A stretch of 64,000 nt of DNA, taken from Bacillota bacterium (lineage in GTDB: Bacteria; Bacillota; Clostridia; Christensenellales; SZUA-584). Positions 43,223 to 51,540 of this stretch are shown piece after piece (position 1 is the first letter of the stretch; each line of letters opens with the position of its first letter). The translations under genes and the position numbers were made by a program. Location of the stretch: the NCBI GenBank assembly GCA_023391105.1, contig JAEWBO010000023.1, positions 124,001-188,000 on the forward strand, written 5' to 3'. Below the pieces are notes generated by a model. It worked only from the letters and a program-made list of their open reading frames with translations. It had not been told where the DNA came from and did no database searches.

Positions 43223-43841
43223 CCAATTTGTTCGTCCGCAAAAAGAGATCGCGAAAAACCCGCTTGATGATATGCCGGCTCTTTTTGACGCGGCGCTGAC
43301 AGAGTTCGCCGCGAAGCCGTTTGGCAGTGCATCGCTGAATGATATCATTAAAACAAGCGGTATCAGCAAGGGCAGCTTTTACCACAAGTTCAAGGATAAA
43401 ATGGATTTGTACCTCTGTGTGATGGATGTGATATCCAGACAAAAAGCGGCCTTTACCAAGGATCTACCGCCGAAATTGCCAAACGATTTCTTTGAACAGC
43501 TGTGTCTGCTGTTCCGGCAGGGTCTAAAATTTTCGCAATTGGAACCGCGCTATTATGCGTTTTGGCGGTTGCATTTAGCAGAGGGCGCCGAAGTGAAGGA
43601 CGCCGTCAACCGCGCGTTCCCAAACCGCCGTAGCGGCCCTCTGGATGCGCTGATCGAAAATGCCATTGAAGATGGACAGTTCAGCAAGGCTTTTCCGGTG
43701 CCGTTTGTTTCCGGCATCATCAATCTGCTTGTCGGTCATATCGATACGCTTATTCACCCCAATATGAGCCAAGATGATATTCTCATGCTTGCCAACAGCC
43801 TTGTGAACTTGCTCAAAAGCGGGCTACAAGCGGCTCAATAG
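43215..43841 (+). CDS. TetR-family regulator of the SDR operon
   Basis: This 208-residue protein has the HTH PALFDAALTEFAAKPFGSASLNDIIKTSGISKGSFYHKF (residues 17-55). A ligand domain with FRQGLKFSQLEPRYYAFWRLHLAEG follows. The ATG at 43215 follows GGAGGTGTTA, overlapping the SDR gene by 8 bases. It should bind the TAGACCA palindrome upstream of the pair. Its stop lies 1 base from the convergent lgt stop. Confidence 0.9.
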   Translation: MDNQFVRPQKEIAKNPLDDMPALFDAALTEFAAKPFGSASLNDIIKTSGISKGSFYHKFKDKMDLYLCVMDVISRQKAAFTKDLPPKLPNDFFEQLCLLFRQGLKFSQLEPRYYAFWRLHLAEGAEVKDAVNRAFPNRRSGPLDALIENAIEDGQFSKAFPVPFVSGIINLLVGHIDTLIHPNMSQDDILMLANSLVNLLKSGLQAAQ

Positions 43842-43842
43842 T

Positions 43843-44691
43843 CTATTCGGATTTGCCTGCCTTTTTAGATTCCTTGAACGCGCGTTCCTCTTCCTGATTG
43901 CGTTTATCCGCTGCCGCCCGTTCTTCCTTGTCCAAAATCAGATCCGCCGGTACCGCATGTTTTGTATTGATGACGAACAGCACGACTGCACCCAGCACGA
44001 ATAATATTGATATAAACTGAGACGTGGAGAGTACACCGACGCCTCCGCGCACGTCATTTCTGAAGAACTCTATCACAAAGCGCCCAACACCATAGAGAAG
44101 CAGGTAGAGCGCGCCCACATTGCCCTTTATCTTGGATTTTCTTGCGTACAGCACCAAGACAAGTGCAATTAAAAAATCGCCCGCCGACGAGATAAGCTGG
44201 GTTGGCAGCAGCGGAATACCCGCGGGAGCTAAGCTGCCCTCCGGAAATATGACGCCCAAAAAGGTGCTTTCACAGCCATAGCAGCAGCCGGCAAGAAAAC
44301 AGCCGAGCCTTCCAAAGCCCTGAGCCGCTGCCACAGCCGGTATCGCAAGATCGAAATAGCTCATAAAGCTGATTTTCTTGATACGGCAATATATCATGGC
44401 TGCAACAACACCGCCGATTATCCCTCCGTAGACCACAAAACCATCCGAGCCGAGCACCGACAGCGGATGAGTAAAAAAAGCCTTGTATTCGACGATGACG
44501 TAAAGCAGCTTGGCACCCAAAAAGCCAAAGATCATCGCCAAAAGACCGAAGTCTATGATCGCGTTCTTTCTAAGCCCGTAAGCCTTTGCTCTTATATAGC
44601 TCATGGCTATTGCGAAAGCAAATCCAATGGCTATCATAACCCCATAACCGTGTATCGTCACACTCCCGATTGAAAAAAGATCGTTATACAT
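43843..44691 (-). CDS. lgt: prolipoprotein diacylglyceryl transferase
   Basis: This 282-residue membrane protein has about seven TM helices. It includes TIHGYGVMIAIGF near the start (conserved His), VYGGIIGG and AAAQGFGRLGCFLAGCCYG, a variant of the Lgt signature. It moves a diacylglyceryl group to the lipobox Cys of prelipoproteins such as the phosphatase, amidase and sugar-binding protein in this window. The C-terminal tail is charged and longer than usual (DKEERAAADKRNQEEERAFKE). Confidence 0.94.
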   Translation of the reverse strand: MYNDLFSIGSVTIHGYGVMIAIGFAFAIAMSYIRAKAYGLRKNAIIDFGLLAMIFGFLGAKLLYVIVEYKAFFTHPLSVLGSDGFVVYGGIIGGVVAAMIYCRIKKISFMSYFDLAIPAVAAAQGFGRLGCFLAGCCYGCESTFLGVIFPEGSLAPAGIPLLPTQLISSAGDFLIALVLVLYARKSKIKGNVGALYLLLYGVGRFVIEFFRNDVRGGVGVLSTSQFISILFVLGAVVLFVINTKHAVPADLILDKEERAAADKRNQEEERAFKESKKAGKSE

Positions 44692-44835
44692 ATTTTCCCC
44701 TATTCTATATAGCTTAAAACAACGATATCACGTTTGCCGGCCAAACTCAATACATAGACCCAGCTTCAGAAGAGCGTTCAAATATGTTTGCATATCGCCT
44801 GCCATGGGGTCCGTCTTGTATAAAACAAACCATAC

Positions 44836-44872
44836 AAAAAGCCTCCCGCCATTGCACGACAGGAGACTTTTT
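44836..44872 (-). terminator. terminator of the dehydrogenase operon
   Basis: AAAAAGCCTCC and GGAGACTTTTT pair with one mismatch and are followed on the minus strand by a T-run. It is 56 bases after the alcohol dehydrogenase stop. Confidence 0.65.
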
Positions 44873-44927
44873 GCTTATTTCTTGAGGAGTTATTCTATAG
44901 GGAAGCACTGATTCATTCAGTACTTCC

Positions 44928-45986
44928 TTAGAAATACACGCGTTCTGTAAGTTCGGGGCAAACAAACACCTTAACCAAATCCTGTTGTTCTCTGATTTTT
45001 TTAAGCGCCGTTTCCAGCTCACTAAGCGGCACAGCCATCGAGAACATCGGTTTGGGATCGATGATACCGTATTTGAGCAGCGTAATGGCTTCGCCCCAGT
45101 TATCGCCGATACCTGCGCACGATCCGCTGACCTTCTTCTCGCCCAAAACAAATTCGTACGGCTCCAGCGCAGCGGTTCTGCCCTGAGGCGCAATACCGAA
45201 CGCTTCGACTTTACCGCCGCGGCGCAGCATCTTGAACGCCTGCTCATATGTCGCCGGAGACCCGACAGCCTCGATTACAAAATCCACACCGATGCCGCCG
45301 GTTATTCTCTTGACTTCCGCGACAGGATCATCCACTTCGCGGATATTGATCGTGATGTCAGCACCCATTTTCTTTGCCGTTTCCAGACGCTTTGCGTCGT
45401 CGCCGATCACAATCACAGGCGCGCAGGCTCTGGCCTTGGCCAGTGAAGCGTGCAATATGCCAAGCCCGCAGCCGATCACCGCAACGGATGAGCCGATGGG
45501 TGCGTCCATACGCTGAGCCGCATGGATCACAGCTGTTAACGGCTCTACAAAGGCCGCCGTGTAATCATCCATCTCATCGGGCAGGTGGTAGCAGTTCTTC
45601 CAAGGCGCTTTGACATATTCCGCGAAACCGCCGTCTGTGTGTATGCCAAGCTGTGTGAATGTCTCGCATAGCAGTCCATCGCCTTTGCGGCAGAAATAGC
45701 AGGTATCGCATGTCAGACAGATATCCACCGCCACGCGGTCGCCCACCTTTAAGCCTTTGGCGTTTTTGCCAACCTTCGCGATCTCGCCCCAAAATTCGTG
45801 TCCCGTGATCATCGGCAGCTTATCCGCAGCGTAGTTGCCCGTATAGATGCTCCAGTCGCTGCCGCATATACCGCACACCTTCACTTTAACCAGCACTTCA
45901 TCATCATCGATCGAAGGCACGGGAATCTCTGTATACTCCATCTGGTAAGGCGCCTTGACAACTTGAGCTTTCATCATTTCAGCCAT
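44928..45986 (-). CDS. zinc-dependent alcohol/polyol dehydrogenase (MDR family)
   Basis: This 352-residue protein has the catalytic zinc site in CGICGSDW and GHEFWGE, four structural zinc Cys in CLTCDTCYFCRKGDGLLC, and a Rossmann motif VIGCGLGILHA. It is of the sorbitol/threonine dehydrogenase group, acting with NAD(P) on a secondary alcohol. The ATG at 45986 follows AGGAGGCAAAGC. It is the last gene of an OYE-isomerase-dehydrogenase operon next to a LacI-type regulator. Confidence 0.93.
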   Translation of the reverse strand: MAEMMKAQVVKAPYQMEYTEIPVPSIDDDEVLVKVKVCGICGSDWSIYTGNYAADKLPMITGHEFWGEIAKVGKNAKGLKVGDRVAVDICLTCDTCYFCRKGDGLLCETFTQLGIHTDGGFAEYVKAPWKNCYHLPDEMDDYTAAFVEPLTAVIHAAQRMDAPIGSSVAVIGCGLGILHASLAKARACAPVIVIGDDAKRLETAKKMGADITINIREVDDPVAEVKRITGGIGVDFVIEAVGSPATYEQAFKMLRRGGKVEAFGIAPQGRTAALEPYEFVLGEKKVSGSCAGIGDNWGEAITLLKYGIIDPKPMFSMAVPLSELETALKKIREQQDLVKVFVCPELTERVYF

Positions 45987-46002
45987 GCTTTGCCTCCTTA
46001 TA

Positions 46003-46986
46003 TTATTCTCTTGGATTGTTAAATATCTTGTCGCGTCTGCCTTCATAGGGCGCTTTGATGATCAGCGGCTTCAAGAAGGGAGCCACTTTCTCCACACCGT
46101 CGCCAACACTCATCGTGACATCTTCGTGCTCATAGCTCAGCACGTAATCATAGCCGACCATCGCGAGTTCTGTGATTACCTTCTTCCACTGCACGCTGCC
46201 CCAGCCGGGTATGCGGAACCGGAAAGCGCGATCCAGACGCTGCCAGTCACCTTGCATCAGTATCCCGCCGCGCTGGATGTTGTGTTCAACGATCTCGCCG
46301 TCTTTGGCATGCACATGGAATATGCGATCACCCAGCTCGTCGATAAAGTTCTCGACCTTGAGGCCAAGGTAAACGAGGTTGGCCGGATCAAGATTGAAGC
46401 CAAAGCTTTCATGCCCGCCCAGCAGCTCAACCGCACGTTTGGCTGTGTGGATGTCATAAACCATGTTGTTGGGATGCGGCTCAACGGCAAACTTCACACC
46501 GTATTCCTTGAACCTATCCATAATGGGTGTGAAGACTTCCACAAACTCGCGCTCCATCTTCTCCCAGCCGTCCGCAGACGGGAACGGAAAGTAACGGCCC
46601 CAGTTGGTCACTCCCGTGAAGCCGTTGACCACAGGCACTTCAAGCGCGTTGGCGGCCTGCGCCGTTTTGAGCAGGTTCTCTATGCCGTACTTTACCTTTT
46701 CTTCTTTTGTTCCGGGACAAAGCTTGTCCGTATCTTCTGTGTGCGGCCCCAAAATCAACAGTGAATCTGCGTGGTTGGAAAGGCCGGAAATCTCAACGCC
46801 ATACCCTTTGAGCATATTTTTCAGCTCATTGGCACGTCCAGGCTTAACGATCTCGTCACAGTTAAACTGATCGCAACCGCTGTAAGCGGGGATTTCCATC
46901 ATCTCGTAGCCATGTTCAACCATGATCTTGGCGACTTCTTCAAGCGAAAGATGCGCGTAGTTCGCCGCAAAAAAACCTAATTTCAT
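46003..46986 (-). CDS. sugar phosphate isomerase/epimerase (AP_endonuc_2 TIM barrel)
   Basis: This 327-residue protein is a xylose-isomerase-like TIM barrel. Metal ligands are suggested by VKFAVEPHPNNMVYD, FGFNLDPANLVYLG, FHVHAKDGE and DYVLSYEHEDV. Such proteins epimerise or isomerise keto-sugars or inositol derivatives. It lies between the dehydrogenase (16 bases) and the OYE gene (19 bases) in one operon. The RBS is AAAAGGAGATGAG. Confidence 0.92.
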   Translation of the reverse strand: MKLGFFAANYAHLSLEEVAKIMVEHGYEMMEIPAYSGCDQFNCDEIVKPGRANELKNMLKGYGVEISGLSNHADSLLILGPHTEDTDKLCPGTKEEKVKYGIENLLKTAQAANALEVPVVNGFTGVTNWGRYFPFPSADGWEKMEREFVEVFTPIMDRFKEYGVKFAVEPHPNNMVYDIHTAKRAVELLGGHESFGFNLDPANLVYLGLKVENFIDELGDRIFHVHAKDGEIVEHNIQRGGILMQGDWQRLDRAFRFRIPGWGSVQWKKVITELAMVGYDYVLSYEHEDVTMSVGDGVEKVAPFLKPLIIKAPYEGRRDKIFNNPRE

Positions 46987-47005
46987 AAACTCATCTCCTT
47001 TTTTA

Positions 47006-48247
47006 TTATGTATGCATTGTTCGAAGAGGCCCGAACTCTTTTCTCGTCTTCACGAGCACTTCAGTGTAGTGCTTATTATATGTACAACAGCCGATTTCTT
47101 TCTGTCTGATCAGCAGCTCCAGACAATTATCGCAAATCGTGCACCATTTGATCTCTTTTTCCCGGCCTTCACGCAGCTTTAAGGGCAAATACGGATCCGC
47201 GAAGGACTGACGTCCCAGAGCAAGCATATCTACCTTGCCCTCTTCGATGAATTTTGAGCCATAGAAGAACATCGAATTTCTGTCCTGCTCCGTCGCCAGA
47301 CAGCCGTTTTTGCCGTTTCTGAACACAGAATAGTTTGAACCGATGATGGCCGCGCTTTTTGCCGCTTTTTTGAACTCTTTGGCCCATGTGGGATGCAGGT
47401 ATGCAAAGTACGGGGCGTGCCTGTCGGCCTGAGTCACTGCCACTGTGATAGACGGGCTGCCACCGGACTGCACAAAATACTGAGCGCCGCGTTCTTCCAG
47501 CCCGCGAACAAGGTCGAGCGGTTCTGTCAAGTCGATGATCGGAGAGTCCGGCCCTTCCGTACCGAATCCGCCAGGGAAGCCTTCCCACGCGGATATCTTG
47601 GAACCGATCAGGAAGTTCGGATCGTTGATTTCTTTATTGATTCTCTCGTAAAGGTCAAATGCGAACTGTCTTCTGTTCTCCCACGAACCGCCGTATTTCC
47701 ATTTGCGGTCGTTGTATGGACGCAGTATCTGTGAACCCAAATACCCGTGGCAGAGCTTTAAGTCGATACCATCGGCACCCGCATCGTAAGCAATCCGCGC
47801 CGCCAGCACAAACTGATCCATGATTCTGTCCACTTCTTTTTCCGTAAGCACATCGCCGCCAAAACCGGGAAGCGGCTTGACCGTGACCCTTCGGGAAAAT
47901 CCGGGGTTGCTGAGCTCACCGGAATGCGTAAGCTGGAAAACGAACAACGTATCGGGATTGAGCTTCTTTAAATCTCCCACGAATTTTTCAATATACTTGG
48001 CGTTCTTTGGCATGATCGCAAGCTGATTTAAACGGCTTCTGCTCTCGTCGGTCACCGTGATGGCTTCCAGCGTCACCATTCCGGCTTCGCCCTTGAACAG
48101 ATTGGAATAGCGCTCAATTGTGAGTTCCGACGGATTACCGTTGTCATCCGCATCGGTGCATTCCATAGCCTGAATAAAAAATCTGTTTTTGCTGACCCTG
48201 TTGCCTATTTTAATTGGGCTGAGCAGCACGTCTCTGTAACGTTCCAT
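47006..48247 (-). CDS. Old Yellow Enzyme-family FMN oxidoreductase
   Basis: This 413-residue TIM-barrel protein has SPIKIGNRVSKNRFF, VTLEAITVT, FQLTHSGELS and GADGIDLKLCHGYLGSQILRPYND, the latter being the usual Tyr/His region. Near the end, CTICDNCLELLIRQKEIGCC has Cys spacing like the Fe-S-carrying 2,4-dienoyl-CoA reductase group, but the second large flavin domain of that group is missing. It would reduce an activated double bond or act in dehydrogenation. The ATG at 48247 follows GAAAGAAGGAAT. Confidence 0.88.
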   Translation of the reverse strand: MERYRDVLLSPIKIGNRVSKNRFFIQAMECTDADDNGNPSELTIERYSNLFKGEAGMVTLEAITVTDESRSRLNQLAIMPKNAKYIEKFVGDLKKLNPDTLFVFQLTHSGELSNPGFSRRVTVKPLPGFGGDVLTEKEVDRIMDQFVLAARIAYDAGADGIDLKLCHGYLGSQILRPYNDRKWKYGGSWENRRQFAFDLYERINKEINDPNFLIGSKISAWEGFPGGFGTEGPDSPIIDLTEPLDLVRGLEERGAQYFVQSGGSPSITVAVTQADRHAPYFAYLHPTWAKEFKKAAKSAAIIGSNYSVFRNGKNGCLATEQDRNSMFFYGSKFIEEGKVDMLALGRQSFADPYLPLKLREGREKEIKWCTICDNCLELLIRQKEIGCCTYNKHYTEVLVKTRKEFGPLRTMHT

Positions 48248-48353
48248 AAAGCATTCCTTCTTTCCTGAGTCGTTCATACCCGCATGGTGTTTATAGGAGC
48301 TGACGGTATGAATATTGATTGTTTATGCATGAATTCATGCGTTTCATGGTGCT

Positions 48354-48405
48354 GAAGACAAATAAAAAGGCATAAAAGTCTTTATTCGTCTTCATGCCTT
48401 TTATC
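48354..48405 (-). terminator. terminator of the LacI-SBP gene with competing stem
   Basis: AAAAGGCAT pairs with ATGCCTTTT (48365-48405). A second possible stem, GAAGAC-AATAAA with TTTATT-GTCTTC (48354-48393), overlaps it, so both cannot form together. It lies between the fused-regulator gene and the OYE gene. Confidence 0.6.
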
Positions 48406-48445
48406 ATAATTTAATTTTTTGAACGTGTCAATTACTTTTTATCTA

Positions 48446-50674
48446 TTACTTCACAGCTTCGTTGAGCCTGCATGCCGCTTCACCAAGAGCTTCTTTTGCC
48501 GTCTTCCTTTTCTCAAGTGCCGCATGCACCGCATCGGCAATGATATTCTCGAGCACCGCTTCAGACACACCCTCGCCTTTGGAATTTTTGGGCATGCTAC
48601 GCCTTTTTGTGCAGGCAAACGCATGCGGCAGCGTGCGATACCATGGATACAGCTTATAAAGCTCGCTGCTTTCAAATATGGAACGGTAAGGAATGATGCG
48701 GCCGAGCATGGCATTTGGCATCATAAGCGATTCGCTGGCTGTCCATTTTGCAAACTCAAACGCTTCCCTTTTGTGCCGGGAATGCGGATTGATTGCCAGC
48801 GACCATCCGCCAAGCACGCTGACTCTGCCGGGCAGCAGCGCGCAGCCGACCTTGCCGACAACAGACGATATACTTCTGTCCTCCAGCACCGTGGCATGGT
48901 CTGAGTACATCGCCATAAGCGCGGCTTCACCGCGCGAGAACCTCTCCACCTGTTCATCCCACCACTGAGAGGGCGATTCCGGGCTGGCATAGTTAAAGCC
49001 TTCTACATAGCCATTCAGCGCTTTGATGCATTGTTCACTGTCTATCACGGTTTTCCCTTTTTCAAACACGCTGCCTCCCGCCGCCCACGCCCTTGGGAGA
49101 TACTCGCACACAGCGCCCGATGAATGTCTTGCCCCTAAGGTCGTGCCATAGAGCGTTTCCGAGTCGGGATTGTACTTGCGCGTAAAGAATTTTGCAACGC
49201 GGTTATACTCATCCCATGTCGTGGGCACGCGCAGCTCCTCACGGTTCATCTCAAAATAGAGCCGCTTGTTTTTCAGCTGTTCAAACAGATCCTTGCGATA
49301 AAACATCATCTGAACCGTGAAGCTGAACGGCAGTGCAAACAAGGAATCCTGAAATAAGCAATGCTCGCGCAGCACATCATCCGAAAACATCTCGGTCAGA
49401 GATTGGCGGTCGGGATAATATTCGGACAGATCCTGCATATATCCACCGAGAGAAAGTTCCTTCATCCATGCAAGGTCCAACGAGAACACATCGTAATCTC
49501 CGGTCGGTATGCCGCGCTGAATTTCCCGCAGCAGATCGCTGTAGGGCACTTGATTCAATTCAATATCAATGCCGGTACTGCGGTTAAAGTCGGCAATCAG
49601 TGACCGTATCGTATGGCTGGCCGGAGAATCCTGCGTCAGAATGCGGATTTTTCTGCTGACCCCGATATCGTAACACCTCGCCGCCGCAAAGCCTGTGCTC
49701 AGCTCGCAAGGTACTGATATGCTTCTTCCACCCCGCAGATCCTCCGTCCGGATAATCTCCTCTAACAAATCAAAGGCTCTTCGCGCCATCTGTGTATAGG
49801 GCAGCAGAAGTATGTTGTCCTTCTCACCTTTCGCCTTTGTCCAGTCCTGCGCATCCAGCGTGATGACAACGGGTTTTGCGGTTTGTGTTTTGGCTGCCAC
49901 CGCCAGCGCGCATTCCACACCCTCACTGAGCATCCGGTCCGTTGTATAAATGACCTGCGGGGGGGCTTCCAGCTCCATCAGCCGGATGGCGGCACGCATC
50001 GCACTTTCCTTGTTGCTGTTCACCGTTTCAATATATTTTGTCTCAATATTGTTCTTCATTTTGCGCATGGCGCTGAAATACGCATCCACACAGTCCGTTT
50101 CAAAGGAATACTCCTGAGGTCCTGCCACAATCGCGATGCGGTTATATCCATCATCGACTTGCTTTTGAGTGTTTTCCACAATGGCCGCACGCACATCCAT
50201 GCTCACATTGTTCATCTCATAACCAGACACTTTTCGATGGATAAAGACGATAGGCAGCCCCCCGTCAATCAGACGCGAAAAAAAGGCCTTGTTGCTTGGC
50301 TGGCATGTCAGCAGTATCACGCCGTCCGCCCCCATCATATGTGCCCGTTCCAGCAGCTCGCATTCACGGTCAGGGATGTCTGAACACACGCGCAGATAGG
50401 CGGCATATCCTTTTTCCGACGCACGCCGGTCAATTTCCTCGAACAGCTTGGCATACGCCGGGTTCAATATATCGGGCAATATCACTTCGATGCGCCCCGT
50501 GCGGTTCGTTTTCAAGTTCCTCGCCATCACATTTGGCTTATAGCCAAGTTCGGCCATCGCTTGCTCCACACGCTTGATCTTCTCGCTGCTGACCGATTTT
50601 GACCCGTTCAATACATTGGAAACCGTGCCGTGGGACACCTTCGCGAGCCTTGCAACATCCTTCATGGTTGCCAT
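48446..50674 (-). CDS. LacI repressor fused to an ABC solute-binding domain
   Basis: This 742-residue protein has the LacI HTH at residues 3-50 (KDVARLAKVSHGTVSNVLNGSK) and a Peripla_BP_3-like sugar-sensing core at ~60-335. From ~343 it has a second full module of the extracellular solute-binding type 1 family: KIRILTQDSP, VFSLDLAWMKEL, LPFSFTVQMMFYRKDLF, PTTWDEYNRVAKFF, GWSLAINPHS. It has no signal peptide, so all parts should be cytoplasmic. It may sense two ligands. The divergent aldolase gene and the downstream operon are the likely targets. The ATG follows AGGGGTGTAGCGA. Confidence 0.9.
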   Translation of the reverse strand: MATMKDVARLAKVSHGTVSNVLNGSKSVSSEKIKRVEQAMAELGYKPNVMARNLKTNRTGRIEVILPDILNPAYAKLFEEIDRRASEKGYAAYLRVCSDIPDRECELLERAHMMGADGVILLTCQPSNKAFFSRLIDGGLPIVFIHRKVSGYEMNNVSMDVRAAIVENTQKQVDDGYNRIAIVAGPQEYSFETDCVDAYFSAMRKMKNNIETKYIETVNSNKESAMRAAIRLMELEAPPQVIYTTDRMLSEGVECALAVAAKTQTAKPVVITLDAQDWTKAKGEKDNILLLPYTQMARRAFDLLEEIIRTEDLRGGRSISVPCELSTGFAAARCYDIGVSRKIRILTQDSPASHTIRSLIADFNRSTGIDIELNQVPYSDLLREIQRGIPTGDYDVFSLDLAWMKELSLGGYMQDLSEYYPDRQSLTEMFSDDVLREHCLFQDSLFALPFSFTVQMMFYRKDLFEQLKNKRLYFEMNREELRVPTTWDEYNRVAKFFTRKYNPDSETLYGTTLGARHSSGAVCEYLPRAWAAGGSVFEKGKTVIDSEQCIKALNGYVEGFNYASPESPSQWWDEQVERFSRGEAALMAMYSDHATVLEDRSISSVVGKVGCALLPGRVSVLGGWSLAINPHSRHKREAFEFAKWTASESLMMPNAMLGRIIPYRSIFESSELYKLYPWYRTLPHAFACTKRRSMPKNSKGEGVSEAVLENIIADAVHAALEKRKTAKEALGEAACRLNEAVK

Positions 50675-50697
50675 TCGCTACACCCCTATTCTATTGA

Positions 50698-50714
50698 AAT
50701 TGTTGATCACAATT
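50698..50714. promoter_or_regulatory. operator candidate in the LacI/aldolase divergent gap
   Basis: AATTGT-N5-ACAATT is a perfect 6+6 inverted repeat, 24 bases before the LacI-SBP start. It is a good candidate for binding by the fused LacI regulator; the sequence is not proof. Confidence 0.5.
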
Positions 50715-50862
50715 GATTATTATTGATTAACACCATCATACCAATGCCAAAATATTTCAGCAAGCTTTTCTTTTGCATATGATAAAAAAATGTTGCAATT
50801 TGTTCGAGATGCATTTATCATTGCATTTGGAACGTATCAATTTAAATTAGGGAGGCTTTCAA

Positions 50863-51531
50863 ATGACAGCAAAGGATGCCGCAAGGCTTATTGATATCAG
50901 TGCCGTGAGAACTCATCATGGCCTAAAAGACATAGAGCAAGTTGTTAAGATCGCCAAAGAATATCGCTTTATCAACGTGCATTCATTGCCCTCGTGGACG
51001 AAAACAGTCAGTGAAATGCTCAAAGACGACCCCGATATCCGGGTGGGCGCACCGGTCGGTTTTCCCGGCGGCGGCCACACGACCAAGGTCAAGATGTTGG
51101 AAGCCCAGCAGCTTATTGAAGACGGTGTTGAGGAAATGGATATCGTGATGAATGTGGGAAAGTTCAAAAACGGCGAGCTTCAATACGTCACAGACGAATT
51201 AAAGCAGATCATCGCGCTTGCGCCTGAACATGTGCTCACAAAAGTCATCATTGAGCTAAATTGCATTGACGACAGCGAGCTTCAGGATATCTGCAGCGTT
51301 GTGATAGACAGCGGCGCTGATTTCCTAAAAACAGGTACCGGCTGGGTGCCTGGCGATGCCAATGTGGCACGCATTGCAAAAATCAAAGAATACACACGCG
51401 GTAAAATTCAGATTAAAGCCGCAGGCGGCATACGGACACGCGACGAGTTCGACGCACTTTTGGCACTCGGCGTAGAGCGGTTCGGCATCAACACGGCCTC
51501 GGCATTGGCTATCGTAGAGAGCTTCAAATAG
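50863..51531 (+). CDS. DeoC-like aldolase (deoxyribose-phosphate aldolase family)
   Basis: This 222-residue TIM barrel is of the class I aldolase type, with GFPGGGHTTKVKMLEA, EMDIVMNVGKFKNG, IIELNCIDD and the Schiff-base Lys in FLKTGTGWVPG (~residue 158). The normal DeoC N-terminal DHTLLKP and VCVNP motifs are replaced by DISAVRTHHG and VHSLPSW, so its substrate may not be deoxyribose 5-phosphate. It starts behind AGGGAGGC and is co-transcribed with the sugar kinase 9 bases away. Confidence 0.88.
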   Translation: MTAKDAARLIDISAVRTHHGLKDIEQVVKIAKEYRFINVHSLPSWTKTVSEMLKDDPDIRVGAPVGFPGGGHTTKVKMLEAQQLIEDGVEEMDIVMNVGKFKNGELQYVTDELKQIIALAPEHVLTKVIIELNCIDDSELQDICSVVIDSGADFLKTGTGWVPGDANVARIAKIKEYTRGKIQIKAAGGIRTRDEFDALLALGVERFGINTASALAIVESFK

Positions 51532-51540
51532 GAGAACATC

